Below, in pieces: positions 53,058 through 61,110 of a stretch of DNA of 64,000 bases. The notes under the pieces are model-generated. The model saw only the letters and a program-made list of their open reading frames with translations, did no database searches and was not told the DNA's origin. Source of the stretch: Streptomyces sp. GTDB taxonomy: Bacteria > Actinomycetota > Actinomycetes > Streptomycetales > Streptomycetaceae. The stretch lies in the NCBI RefSeq assembly GCF_019510245.1, contig NZ_JAEKKT010000177.1:1-64000 (forward strand), read 5' to 3'. How positions within the stretch are numbered: position 1 is the first letter of the stretch; each line of letters starts with the position of its first letter. Position numbers and translations under genes: made by a program.

Positions 53058-53338
53058 GCGGAAGGTCCTCCTGGGTAGGAAGATCACCGCAGCCCGGGGA
53101 GCGGACCCTGGCATCGGCGACCCCGACCGGCACGCATCCGACGAGCCGGTCGCTTGGTTGTCTTGACGCCATATGTTAGGGACCCGCTGGGAAGATCGGT
53201 CCAATGGGTTTTCCGCTCCGCGTGTGGCGGCGCTTTTCCCCGCGCCCGCGGGCGGCCCCGTCATCTGTACGGCGGCGGCCCGGTCGGCGACCATCGAAGA
53301 CGTGATCGCCGCCCCGTCGCCGACCGGAGGACCCCACG

Positions 53339-54736
53339 ATGCCGACGATCGGTCAATGGCGGCTGCGGGCCGCGTTCGCGGCGCGGCTGTCGGAGATGTA
53401 CGGGCGGGAGGTGCCCGCCTACACCACGCTGGTGGACGTCTCCCGCGAGGTCAACGAGGACGTGCTGCGCGCCCGCGGCGCCGACGCCGAACGCCTCGGA
53501 TCCATCGGCAGGGTCACCGCCGAGCGGCACGGCGCCATCCGCGTCGGCACCCCGCGCGAACTGCACCAGGTCGCCCGCGTCTTCGGCGCCCTCGGCATGC
53601 ACCCGGTCGGCTTCTACGACCTGCGGGACGCCGCGGTCGGCGCCGTCCCCGTCGTCTCCACCGCCTTCCGGCCGGTCGACGCCGAGGAACTCGCCCGCAA
53701 CCCCTTCCGGGTGTTCACCTCCCTGCTCACCCCCGACGACCCCCGCTTCTTCGACGCGGAGCTGCGCGTCCGGCTGGAGACCTTCCTCGCCGCCCGCGAA
53801 CTCTTCACGCCGGAGCTGCTCACGCTGGCCGACCGCGCGGCGGCCGACCGTGGACTGCCGGCGGACGACGCCGAACGCTTCCTCGGACTGGCCGTGCGGG
53901 CCTTCGAGTTGTCGGCCGAACCGGTGGACCGCGCCTGGTACCGCACCCTGGAGCAGGTCTCCGCCGTCGCCGCCGACATCGGCGGCGTCCGCAGCACCCA
54001 CATCAACCACCTCACCCCGCGCGTCCTGGACATCGACGAGCTGTACCGCCGGATGACCGACCGCGGCATCGAGATGATCGACACCATCCAGGGCCCGCCG
54101 GCCTGGAAGGGCCCCGACGTCCTGCTCCGCCAGACCTCCTTCCGCGCCCTGGCCGAGCCGCGCGCGATGCGCACCGAGGACGGCAGCGTCGTCAGCGGCG
54201 CCCTGCGGGTGCGCTTCGGCGAGGTCGAGGCCCGCGGCATCGCCCTCACCCGGACGGGGCGCGCCCGGTACGACGAACTCCTCGACCGCGTCGACGAACA
54301 GGCGGCCGGCCACCCCGCGTCGGCGCGCGCCGACATCGCGCGCGCCGTGTGGGAGCGGCACCTGCCCGGCAGCGAGGCGGAGCTGGCGGCCCAGGGGCTG
54401 GCGTTCTTCACCTACCGGGTCGCCGACGACCGGCCGCACGACGGCCGCACGCCGCCCACCGGGATCGCCGAACTGGTGCGGCAGGGCTGGGTGCGCGCCG
54501 AACCCGTCGTCTACGAGGACTTCCTGCCCCGCTCCGCCGCCGGGATCTTCCAGTCCAACCTCAGCGGCGAGGGCACCCGCGACGACGACCGGCAGGGCAC
54601 CGCCTACGACGCCGACTGGCTCTCCGGCGCCATCGGCCGCGACGTTCTCGACCCCTTCGCCCTCTACGGGCAGCAGCAGAACCGCTCCCTCGCCCAGGCC
54701 GCCCGGACCCTCGGCCTCGCCGAGCCCATCCGCTGA
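53339..54736 (+). CDS. hglS: 2-oxoadipate dioxygenase/decarboxylase (HglS/YdcJ, DUF1338 family)
   Basis: A 465-residue protein of the DUF1338 family. ERHGAIRVGTPREL and RSTHINHLTPRVLDID provide the two His ligands and the FGEVEARGIALT segment the Glu of the non-heme iron site. It also has FYDLRDA and the signature C-terminal FLPRSAAGIFQSNLSG. HglS converts 2-oxoadipate to D-2-hydroxyglutarate in bacterial lysine catabolism. GGAGG lies 9 nt before the ATG. The ALDH7 gene follows after 26 bp, a second lysine-pathway enzyme, which supports the assignment. Divergent from mmpL; 53058-53338 is the shared upstream region. Confidence 0.82.
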   Translation: MPTIGQWRLRAAFAARLSEMYGREVPAYTTLVDVSREVNEDVLRARGADAERLGSIGRVTAERHGAIRVGTPRELHQVARVFGALGMHPVGFYDLRDAAVGAVPVVSTAFRPVDAEELARNPFRVFTSLLTPDDPRFFDAELRVRLETFLAARELFTPELLTLADRAAADRGLPADDAERFLGLAVRAFELSAEPVDRAWYRTLEQVSAVAADIGGVRSTHINHLTPRVLDIDELYRRMTDRGIEMIDTIQGPPAWKGPDVLLRQTSFRALAEPRAMRTEDGSVVSGALRVRFGEVEARGIALTRTGRARYDELLDRVDEQAAGHPASARADIARAVWERHLPGSEAELAAQGLAFFTYRVADDRPHDGRTPPTGIAELVRQGWVRAEPVVYEDFLPRSAAGIFQSNLSGEGTRDDDRQGTAYDADWLSGAIGRDVLDPFALYGQQQNRSLAQAARTLGLAEPIR

Positions 54737-54762
54737 CCCCGCACACCCCCCGGAGGACCAGG

Positions 54763-56292
54763 ATGACCAGCACCGCGCTGCCCACCACGGACGAACTGCG
54801 CGCCCGCGCCCGGGCCTGCCTGCGGAACATCGGTGCCAAGGCCGCCGAGGGCGACGACTTCCCGGCCCGCACACCCGTCACCGGCGAACACCTCTTCGGA
54901 CTGCGGGCAGCCACCGCCTCGGACGTCGAAGAGGCCCTGTCGGCCGCCCGTGCCGCCTTCCTGACCTGGCGCACCACCCCCGCCCCGCGCCGCGGTGACC
55001 TGGTCCGGCGCCTCGGCGAACTGCTGCGCGAGCACAAGGAGGACCTGGCCGATCTGGTCACCGTGGAGGCGGGCAAGATCCGCTCCGAGGCGCTCGGCGA
55101 GGTCCAGGAGATGATCGACATCTGCGACTTCGCGGTCGGCCTGTCCCGCCAGCTGTACGGCCGTACCATCGCCTCCGAACGCCCCGGCCACCGTCTCGCC
55201 GAGACCTGGCACCCGCTCGGCGTGGTCGGCGTCGTCTCCGCCTTCAACTTCCCCGTCGCCGTCTGGTCCTGGAACACCGCCATCGCCCTGGTCTGCGGCG
55301 ACACCGTGGTCTGGAAGCCCTCGGAACTCACCCCGCTGACCGCCCTGGCCTGCCACCACCTGCTCGCCCGCGCCGCCGAGGAGACCGGCGCCCCGCGCGA
55401 CGTGCACCGCCTGCTGCTCGGCGACCGCGCGATCGGCGCGCAGCTCGTCGACGACCCCCGGGTGGCTCTCGTCAGCGCCACCGGCTCCACCCGCATGGGC
55501 CGCGAGGTCGGCCCGCGCGTCGCCGCCCGCTTCGGCCGCAGCCTGCTGGAGCTCGGCGGCAACAACGCCGCGATCGTCGCCCCTTCCGCCGACCTCGACC
55601 TCGCCGTGCAGAGCATCGTCTTCGCCGCGGCCGGCACGGCGGGGCAGCGCTGCACCACACTGCGCCGGCTCCTCGTCCACCGCGACATCGCCGACACCCT
55701 CGCCGAGCGCCTGGCCACCGTCTACGGCAGGCTCCCCGTCGGCAACCCGTTCGACGCCGCGACCCTGGTCGGCCCGCTCATCACCACCGGCGCCCTCGAC
55801 CGCATGCAGCACGCCCTCAGCCGTGTCCGGGCCGACGGCGGCAAGCTGCTGGCCGGCGGCAACCGGCGCCTGGCCGAGGCGGCACCCGCGGCCGCCTACA
55901 CCGAACCGGTCCTGGTCCGTGTCGGCGAACAGACCGGCGTCGTCCGGGAGGAGACCTTCGCACCCATCCTGTACGTCCTCGCCTACGACACCCTCGACGA
56001 GGCGATCGCGCTCCACAACGACGTCCCGCAGGGCCTGTCCTCCAGCATCTTCACCCGCGACCAGCGGGAGGCCGAGTTCTTCCTCTCCGCCGCCGGCTCC
56101 GACTGCGGCATCGCCAACGTCAACATCGGCACCTCCGGGGCCGAGATCGGCGGCGCCTTCGGCGGTGAGAAGGACACCGGCGGCGGCCGGGAGTCCGGCT
56201 CCGACGCCTGGAAGGCGTACATGCGTTCCGCGACCAACAAGGTCAACTACTCCGGCGAACTCACTCTGGCCCAGGGCGTCAGCTTCCTCTGA
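54763..56292 (+). CDS. amaB: ALDH7-type aldehyde dehydrogenase (aminoadipate-semialdehyde/piperideine-6-carboxylate)
   Basis: A 509-residue dehydrogenase of the antiquitin (ALDH7) branch: FNFPVAVWSWNTAIALVCGD, SATGSTRMGREV, LELGGNNAAI (Glu base), AAAGTAGQRCTTLRR (catalytic Cys) and the hallmark IGGAFGGEKDTGGGRESGSD. It oxidises aminoadipate semialdehyde, in equilibrium with piperideine-6-carboxylate, to 2-aminoadipate with NAD. Together with the HglS protein encoded 26 bp upstream it covers two steps of lysine breakdown; the transaminase between them is not in the window. GGAGG precedes the ATG. Confidence 0.85.
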   Translation: MTSTALPTTDELRARARACLRNIGAKAAEGDDFPARTPVTGEHLFGLRAATASDVEEALSAARAAFLTWRTTPAPRRGDLVRRLGELLREHKEDLADLVTVEAGKIRSEALGEVQEMIDICDFAVGLSRQLYGRTIASERPGHRLAETWHPLGVVGVVSAFNFPVAVWSWNTAIALVCGDTVVWKPSELTPLTALACHHLLARAAEETGAPRDVHRLLLGDRAIGAQLVDDPRVALVSATGSTRMGREVGPRVAARFGRSLLELGGNNAAIVAPSADLDLAVQSIVFAAAGTAGQRCTTLRRLLVHRDIADTLAERLATVYGRLPVGNPFDAATLVGPLITTGALDRMQHALSRVRADGGKLLAGGNRRLAEAAPAAAYTEPVLVRVGEQTGVVREETFAPILYVLAYDTLDEAIALHNDVPQGLSSSIFTRDQREAEFFLSAAGSDCGIANVNIGTSGAEIGGAFGGEKDTGGGRESGSDAWKAYMRSATNKVNYSGELTLAQGVSFL

Positions 56293-56328
56293 CCACTCAG
56301 CCGCCGGTCCGGGGTCAGGACCCCCGTG

Positions 56329-57513
56329 TCACGGCAGTGGCTCGCCGAACTCCCCGGCGACGGTGCCCTCCCGGCCGCCGTCGGCTTCCTCGACCGCTCC
56401 CTCGGGCAGCAGGAAGGCGGTGAGCGCTGCCGTGTCGTCCTGCAACTGGTCGTGGCTGTGGTCCAGCAGGTCCTGATGGAGCCGTTCCAGCAGTTCGGGG
56501 GGCGGCATCGGACCCCACGAACGCAGTCGCTGGAGCAGCGGGTAGAAGTCGCCGGCGGGGTCCCGGGTCTCCGTGACCCCGTCCGTGTACAGGAGCAGCT
56601 GGTCGCCGGGGCCGAAGGGGTAGGTCTCGACGCGGTAGGGGTCCCGCACGAGCATGCCGAGGTTCAGCGGCGGGCCCGGCTGCCCCCGGTCCAGTTCGTT
56701 CACCCCGCCGGGGCGGATGAGCAGCGGCGGCGGATGGCCGCAGTTGAGCAGGCGTACGATCCTCTCGTCCCCGGGGATCTCGGCGAAGATCGCGGTGACG
56801 AACCGCTCGCCGAGTTCGGTCCCGCCCAGCCGGTCGGCCCGGCGGGTCATGCTGGTGTCCACCCGCTCCATCAGGGCGAGCAGGTCGGGTTCGTCGTGCG
56901 CGGCCTCCCGGAAGGCGCCCAGCATCGCCGCCGCGGTCTCCACCGCGAGCAGCCCCTTGCCGCGCACGTCCCCGATGAGCAGCCGCACCCCGTACGCCGT
57001 GGGGACCGCCTCGAAGAGGTCGCCGCCGATGCGCGCCTCCGCGGCGGCGGACAGGTAGAAGCTCTCCAGCAGCAGGTTCCCGATCCGGTGCGGAACCGGT
57101 CTGAGCAGGACGCGCTGTGCGATCTCGGCCACGAACCGGACGTCGGCCAGGGTGCGTTCCCGGCGGATCCGGTGTGCGGCCAGGATCGCGCCCAGGGCAC
57201 CCACCAGGGCCGTGCACGCGTAGGCGGCCACGTAGTGCCGCTCCGAGAGGTAGCCGACGGTGCGCCCGGCACAGCACTGGGTTCCGGCCAGTAGAAGTTC
57301 GAGGCCGATGCCGAAGACGGTGGCGACGGCGACCACGACGGGCGGGTGCGCGAAGGCGGTCACCAGGGGCAGGGCGATCAGTACGAAACTCACCGGCCAC
57401 TCCACCGGGGTGAGCGGTTCGAGCAGCAGGACGACGGCGACGTACAGGACCGGTAGCCAGCGCATCCATGCGGGGGGCGCGGGCAGTGGTGGGTTGGGAC
57501 CGTCGTGCCTCAC
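56329..57513 (-). CDS. Membrane-bound SpoIIE/PP2C-type protein phosphatase
   Basis: A 394-residue protein. Three to four transmembrane helices occupy the first 110 residues (LPVLYVAVVLLLEPL; FVLIALPLVTAFA; ACTALVGALGAILAA). A PP2C domain of SpoIIE type follows: ARIGGDLFEAV, RLLIGDVRGKGLLAVETAA, LLNCGHPPPLLI, LLLYTDGVTETRD and DDTAALTAFLLP, with the metal-binding Asp residues. Such phosphatases act on anti-sigma-factor antagonists and set sigma-factor activity under stress. GTG 57513 follows AGGAG. Its presence fits the SigB-like promoters in the window. Confidence 0.85.
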   Translation of the reverse strand: MRHDGPNPPLPAPPAWMRWLPVLYVAVVLLLEPLTPVEWPVSFVLIALPLVTAFAHPPVVVAVATVFGIGLELLLAGTQCCAGRTVGYLSERHYVAAYACTALVGALGAILAAHRIRRERTLADVRFVAEIAQRVLLRPVPHRIGNLLLESFYLSAAAEARIGGDLFEAVPTAYGVRLLIGDVRGKGLLAVETAAAMLGAFREAAHDEPDLLALMERVDTSMTRRADRLGGTELGERFVTAIFAEIPGDERIVRLLNCGHPPPLLIRPGGVNELDRGQPGPPLNLGMLVRDPYRVETYPFGPGDQLLLYTDGVTETRDPAGDFYPLLQRLRSWGPMPPPELLERLHQDLLDHSHDQLQDDTAALTAFLLPEGAVEEADGGREGTVAGEFGEPLP

Positions 57514-57764
57514 CCGGGACTCCTGGCATACGAATCTAGACAAGACGTCCAGCCTCCCGGGCCGCCCCCCGGCACGCCGGTGATTGCTCCACCCAGCGGC
57601 ATGTTCCGGTGCCCGCAACAGCAGCATTCGAGCCAAGCGTCGAAACATTCGGGATTTCGGGTACCGTCAATGGATCTTATCTCCGGCTGCCTTCGGATAC
57701 CGCGATCTCCGGCCCGCCTGGCGAACGTCCGAACTGGGAAAATGGAAAGCCGAGCGAACCGAAG

Positions 57765-57794
57765 GTTTCGAAATAATCACCGAAACTGTTGACA
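57765..57794 (+). promoter_or_regulatory. Xylanase-operon promoter region with GTTTCG/CGAAAC inverted repeat
   Basis: TTTCGAAA (57766-57773) and the spaced pair GTTTCG (57765-57770) / CGAAAC (57781-57786) lie just before TTGACA (57789-57794). Streptomyces xylanase genes are known to carry GAAA/TTTC inverted repeats that bind repressors; this looks like one. The -10 box is weak (AAAACT at 57812). The AT-richer stretch 57600-57790 holds no gene. Confidence 0.55.
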
Positions 57795-57860
57795 GGTGAC
57801 ATGGGCAGACCAAAACTCCCACCAGGTCACACCCGCACAGGCCACAAGAGGAGGCATCCC

Positions 57861-58529
57861 ATGAACCCGCTCGACCACGCCCTGAGCCGCAGGAGTGCCG
57901 GCGCCCTGCTGCTGGGCGCCGCCGCCGGACTGGCCCTGCCCGGCACCGCCCGGGCCGCCACCGTCGTCACCACGAACCAGACCGGCACCAGCAACGGCTA
58001 CTACTACTCGTTCTGGACCGACGCGCAGGGCACGGTCTCCATGACCCTCGGCTCCGGCGGCAACTACAGCACCGGCTGGCGGAACACCGGGAACTTCGTC
58101 TGCGGCAAGGGCTGGAGCACCGGCGCCCGCCGCAACGTGACCTACTCCGGCAGCTTCAGCCCCTCCGGCAACGGCTACCTGTCCCTCTACGGCTGGACCT
58201 CGAACCCGCTCGTCGAGTACTACATCGTCGACAACTGGGGCACCTACCGGCCCACCGGGACGTACAAGGGCAGCGTCACCAGCGACGGCGGCACCTACGA
58301 CATCTACCTGACGACGCGGTACAACGCCCCGTCCGTCGAAGGCACCAAGACCTTCAACCAGTACTGGAGCGTCCGCCAGTCCAAGCGGACCGGCGGCACC
58401 ATCACCACCGGCAACCACTTCGACGCCTGGGCCAGGGCCGGCATGCCCCTCGGCAGCTTCAGCTACTACCAGATCCTCGCGACCGAGGGCTACCAGAGCA
58501 GCGGCAGCTCGAACATCACGGTGGCGTGA
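57861..58529 (+). CDS. GH11 endo-1,4-beta-xylanase, single domain
   Basis: A 222-residue secreted enzyme. The signal has twin arginines (LSRRSAGALLLGAAAGLALP, cleaved after ARA), suggesting Tat export as in S. lividans XlnC. The GH11 beta-jelly roll follows. The nucleophile Glu is in NPLVEYYIVD and the acid/base Glu in ILATEGYQSSG. It cleaves internal xylan bonds. There is no carbohydrate-binding module; the protein ends right after the catalytic domain. GAGGAGG precedes the ATG. Its stop overlaps the start of the deacetylase gene (TGATG), so the pair is co-translated. Confidence 0.93.
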   Translation: MNPLDHALSRRSAGALLLGAAAGLALPGTARAATVVTTNQTGTSNGYYYSFWTDAQGTVSMTLGSGGNYSTGWRNTGNFVCGKGWSTGARRNVTYSGSFSPSGNGYLSLYGWTSNPLVEYYIVDNWGTYRPTGTYKGSVTSDGGTYDIYLTTRYNAPSVEGTKTFNQYWSVRQSKRTGGTITTGNHFDAWARAGMPLGSFSYYQILATEGYQSSGSSNITVA

Positions 58530-59218
58530 TGGGTACCGCAGCAAAACGCTCGTTACGCCCCCTGGCCGCGACCGCCGCCGCCGTCGCACTGGCCGCCGCG
58601 GGCACCCTCGCCGCCGGCGCCGCCCCGGCCCACTCCGCCACCTGCGCCGGCTACGTCGGCCTCACCTTCGACGACGGGCCGTCCACCGCCCACACCCCGG
58701 GACTGCTCAGCGCCCTGAGGGCGAACGGGCTGCGGGCCACCATGTTCAACGAGGGCCAGTACGCGGCCGCCTACCCGGCCCAGGTCAAGGCCCAGGTCAG
58801 CGCGGGCATGTGGGTCGGCGACCACAGCTACACCCACCCGCACCTGACCCAGGAGACCCAGGCGCAGATCGACTCGGAGATCTCCCGCACCCAGTCGGCC
58901 ATCGCGGCCGCCGGCGGCGGGACACCGGTCCTGTTCCGGCCGCCGTACGGCGAGACCAACGCCACCGTGCGGGCGGTCGAGGCCAAGTACGGGCTCACCG
59001 AGATCATCTGGGACGTCGACTCCCAGGACTGGAACGGTGCGAGCACCGACGCGATCGTGCAGGCCGTCTCCCGGCTCACCGGCGGCCAGATCATCCTCAT
59101 GCACGAGTGGCCGGCCAACACCCTGGCCGCGGTCCCGCGCATCGCACAGACCCTCGCGGCCAAGGGACTGTGCCCGGGGCGGATCTCCCCGCAGACGGGC
59201 CGCGCGGTCGCGCCCTGA
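58529..59218 (+). CDS. CE4 polysaccharide deacetylase, acetylxylan esterase type
   Basis: A 229-residue secreted enzyme. A long Sec signal (PLAATAAAVALAAAGTLAAG, then APAHSA) leads to the NodB fold: TFDDGPS (metal and catalytic Asp), HSYTHPHL (His pair), RPPYGE and the C-terminal ILMHEWP catalytic His. It removes acetyl groups, here most likely from xylan because it is coupled to the xylanase gene, an arrangement known from S. lividans xlnB-axeA. Unlike AxeA it lacks a C-terminal xylan-binding module. Confidence 0.9.
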   Translation: MGTAAKRSLRPLAATAAAVALAAAGTLAAGAAPAHSATCAGYVGLTFDDGPSTAHTPGLLSALRANGLRATMFNEGQYAAAYPAQVKAQVSAGMWVGDHSYTHPHLTQETQAQIDSEISRTQSAIAAAGGGTPVLFRPPYGETNATVRAVEAKYGLTEIIWDVDSQDWNGASTDAIVQAVSRLTGGQIILMHEWPANTLAAVPRIAQTLAAKGLCPGRISPQTGRAVAP

Positions 59219-59326
59219 GAGAACGGCGGCACGAGTGGCGCGGCGGCCCGTCAACCGCCGCGCCACCCTCATGACTTCGGATGAACGGGGATCGCCGGCC
59301 CGCCTCGCGTCGGTAGGTTCGCCACC

Positions 59327-60988
59327 GTGGACTACTACGACCTGGGCCGTCACGGCCGGCGCGTGACGACTTCGTCCGCCGCAGCACAGACCTGGTTCGA
59401 CCGGGGGCTGAACTGGACCTACGCCTTCAACCACGAGGAGGCCGTCCGCTGTTTCGAGGCGGCCGGCGCCGCGGATCCGGGCTGCGCCATGGCGGACTGG
59501 GGCATCGCCTACGCCCTCGGCCCCAACTACAACAAACCCTGGGAGTTCTTCGATCCAAAGGACCTCGCGCAGACCGTGGAGCGGACGCACGCCGCCGTGG
59601 AACGCGCCCACGCCAAGGCCGCGCACGCGACCCCCGTCGAACGCGCCCTGATCGAGGCGCTGCGCGCCCGCTACCCGCAGGCCGCGGCCCCGGAAGCGGC
59701 CGCCTGCTCGGTGTGGAACACCGCCTACGCCGACAGCCTGCGCACCGCCTACGAACTGGCGCCCGACGACCTCGACGTCGCCACCCTCTACGCGGACGCC
59801 CTGATGAACCTCACCCCCTGGCAGCTCTGGGACATCCGCAGCGGCCGGCCGGCCGACGGGGCCCGCACGGAGGAGGCGAAGGCCGTGCTGGAGCGGGCCC
59901 TCGGGACCGGGACCGGCACCGGCCACCCCGGCCTGCTGCACCTCTACATCCACCTCATGGAGATGTCGCCCACGCCCGAGACCGCCCTGCCGGTCGCCGA
60001 CCGGCTGCGCGACCTCGTGCCCGACGCCGGGCACCTCCGGCACATGCCCTCGCACCTGGAAGTCCTCTGCGGCGACTACCGGCGCGTCGTCTCCGACAAC
60101 GCCGCGGCCGTCGCCGCCGACGAGAAGTACCACGCCCGCGCCGGCGCGATGAACTTCTACACCCTCTACCGCTGCCACAACCTGCACTTCGGGATCTACG
60201 GCGCGATGTTCCTGGGCCGCCTCCAGGACGCCCTCGCCACGGCCGAACGGCTCGAAGCCGCCGTACCGGAGGAGCTGCTGCGAGTGCAGAGCCCGCCGAT
60301 GGCCGACTGGCTGGAGGGATTCCTGGCGATGCGGGGGCACGTCCTGATCCGCTTCGGCCGCTGGGACGACATCCTGCGCCTGCCGCTGCCCACCGACCCC
60401 GCGCTGTACTGCGTGACCACCGCGATGCTGCACTACGCGCGCGGTGTCGCACACGCGGCCACCGGCCGGATCGCCGAGGCCGAGACCGACCGGGCCCGCT
60501 TCCGGGCCGCGGTCGCCGCCGTCCCGGAGACCCGCATGCTGTTCAACAACACCTGTGTCGACATCCTGGCGATCGCCTCCGCCATGCTCAACGGCGAACT
60601 CGCATACCGTAAAGGTGACTTCGACACGGCCTTCGCCGAGCTGCGCCGCTCGGTGGACCTGGACGACAACCTCCCGTACGACGAACCGTGGGGCTGGATG
60701 CAGCCCACCAGGCACGCCTACGGTGCCCTGCTCCTCGAACGCGGCCGGATCGCCGAGGCCGAGGCGGTCTACCGCGCCGACCTCGGCCTGGACGACACCC
60801 TGCCCCGGCCGTTGCAGCACCCGGGCAACGTGTGGGCGCTGCACGGCCTCCACGAGTGCCTCCGGCGGCTCGGCCGGGAGGGTGAGGCGCGGATCGTGGG
60901 CCGGCAGCTGAAGCTGGTGGTCGCTTACGCGGACGTGCCGATCAGGGCGTCGTGCTTCTGTCGGGCGGAGTGCTGCGGGGCGTCGTAA
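59327..60988 (+). CDS. Tetratricopeptide-repeat protein
   Basis: A 553-residue protein of helical repeats. TPR-like units include WFDRGLNWTYAFNHEEAVRC and FEAAGAADPGCAMADWGIAY at the N-terminus and YGALLLERGRIAEAEAVYRA near the end. There is no signal peptide or enzyme motif. Family members are annotated only as TPR proteins, and a scaffold role is likely. No ribosome site precedes GTG 59327, but TAGGTT (59314-59319) sits 7 bp upstream, so the transcript is probably leaderless. The last about 15 residues (CFCRAECCGAS) are Cys-rich and may be non-homologous run-on into the repeat. Confidence 0.78.
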   Translation: MDYYDLGRHGRRVTTSSAAAQTWFDRGLNWTYAFNHEEAVRCFEAAGAADPGCAMADWGIAYALGPNYNKPWEFFDPKDLAQTVERTHAAVERAHAKAAHATPVERALIEALRARYPQAAAPEAAACSVWNTAYADSLRTAYELAPDDLDVATLYADALMNLTPWQLWDIRSGRPADGARTEEAKAVLERALGTGTGTGHPGLLHLYIHLMEMSPTPETALPVADRLRDLVPDAGHLRHMPSHLEVLCGDYRRVVSDNAAAVAADEKYHARAGAMNFYTLYRCHNLHFGIYGAMFLGRLQDALATAERLEAAVPEELLRVQSPPMADWLEGFLAMRGHVLIRFGRWDDILRLPLPTDPALYCVTTAMLHYARGVAHAATGRIAEAETDRARFRAAVAAVPETRMLFNNTCVDILAIASAMLNGELAYRKGDFDTAFAELRRSVDLDDNLPYDEPWGWMQPTRHAYGALLLERGRIAEAEAVYRADLGLDDTLPRPLQHPGNVWALHGLHECLRRLGREGEARIVGRQLKLVVAYADVPIRASCFCRAECCGAS

Positions 60989-61014
60989 GCGGTGCGACGC
61001 GTTGTTGTGTGTCC

Positions 61015-61110
61015 GCGGCGCCGTCGTGGCTGGTCGCGCAGTTCCTCCCCCGGCCTTCGGCCGGGGAGACCCCCAGCGCCCCTGAGGGGGCGCTGTCCTG
61101 CCGGGCGTTT
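61015..61110 (-). repeat. Dispersed intergenic repeat, copy 3 (inverted), with two hairpins
   Basis: On the minus strand the core GCGCGACCAGCCACGACGGC is preceded by a CCCCGGCC-TTC-GGCCGGGG stem (61048-61066) and an AGCGCCCC/GGGGCGCT stem (61075-61094). It lies between convergent genes and could terminate both. The core is identical in most positions to the copies at 5.4 and 50.8 kb. Confidence 0.7.
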
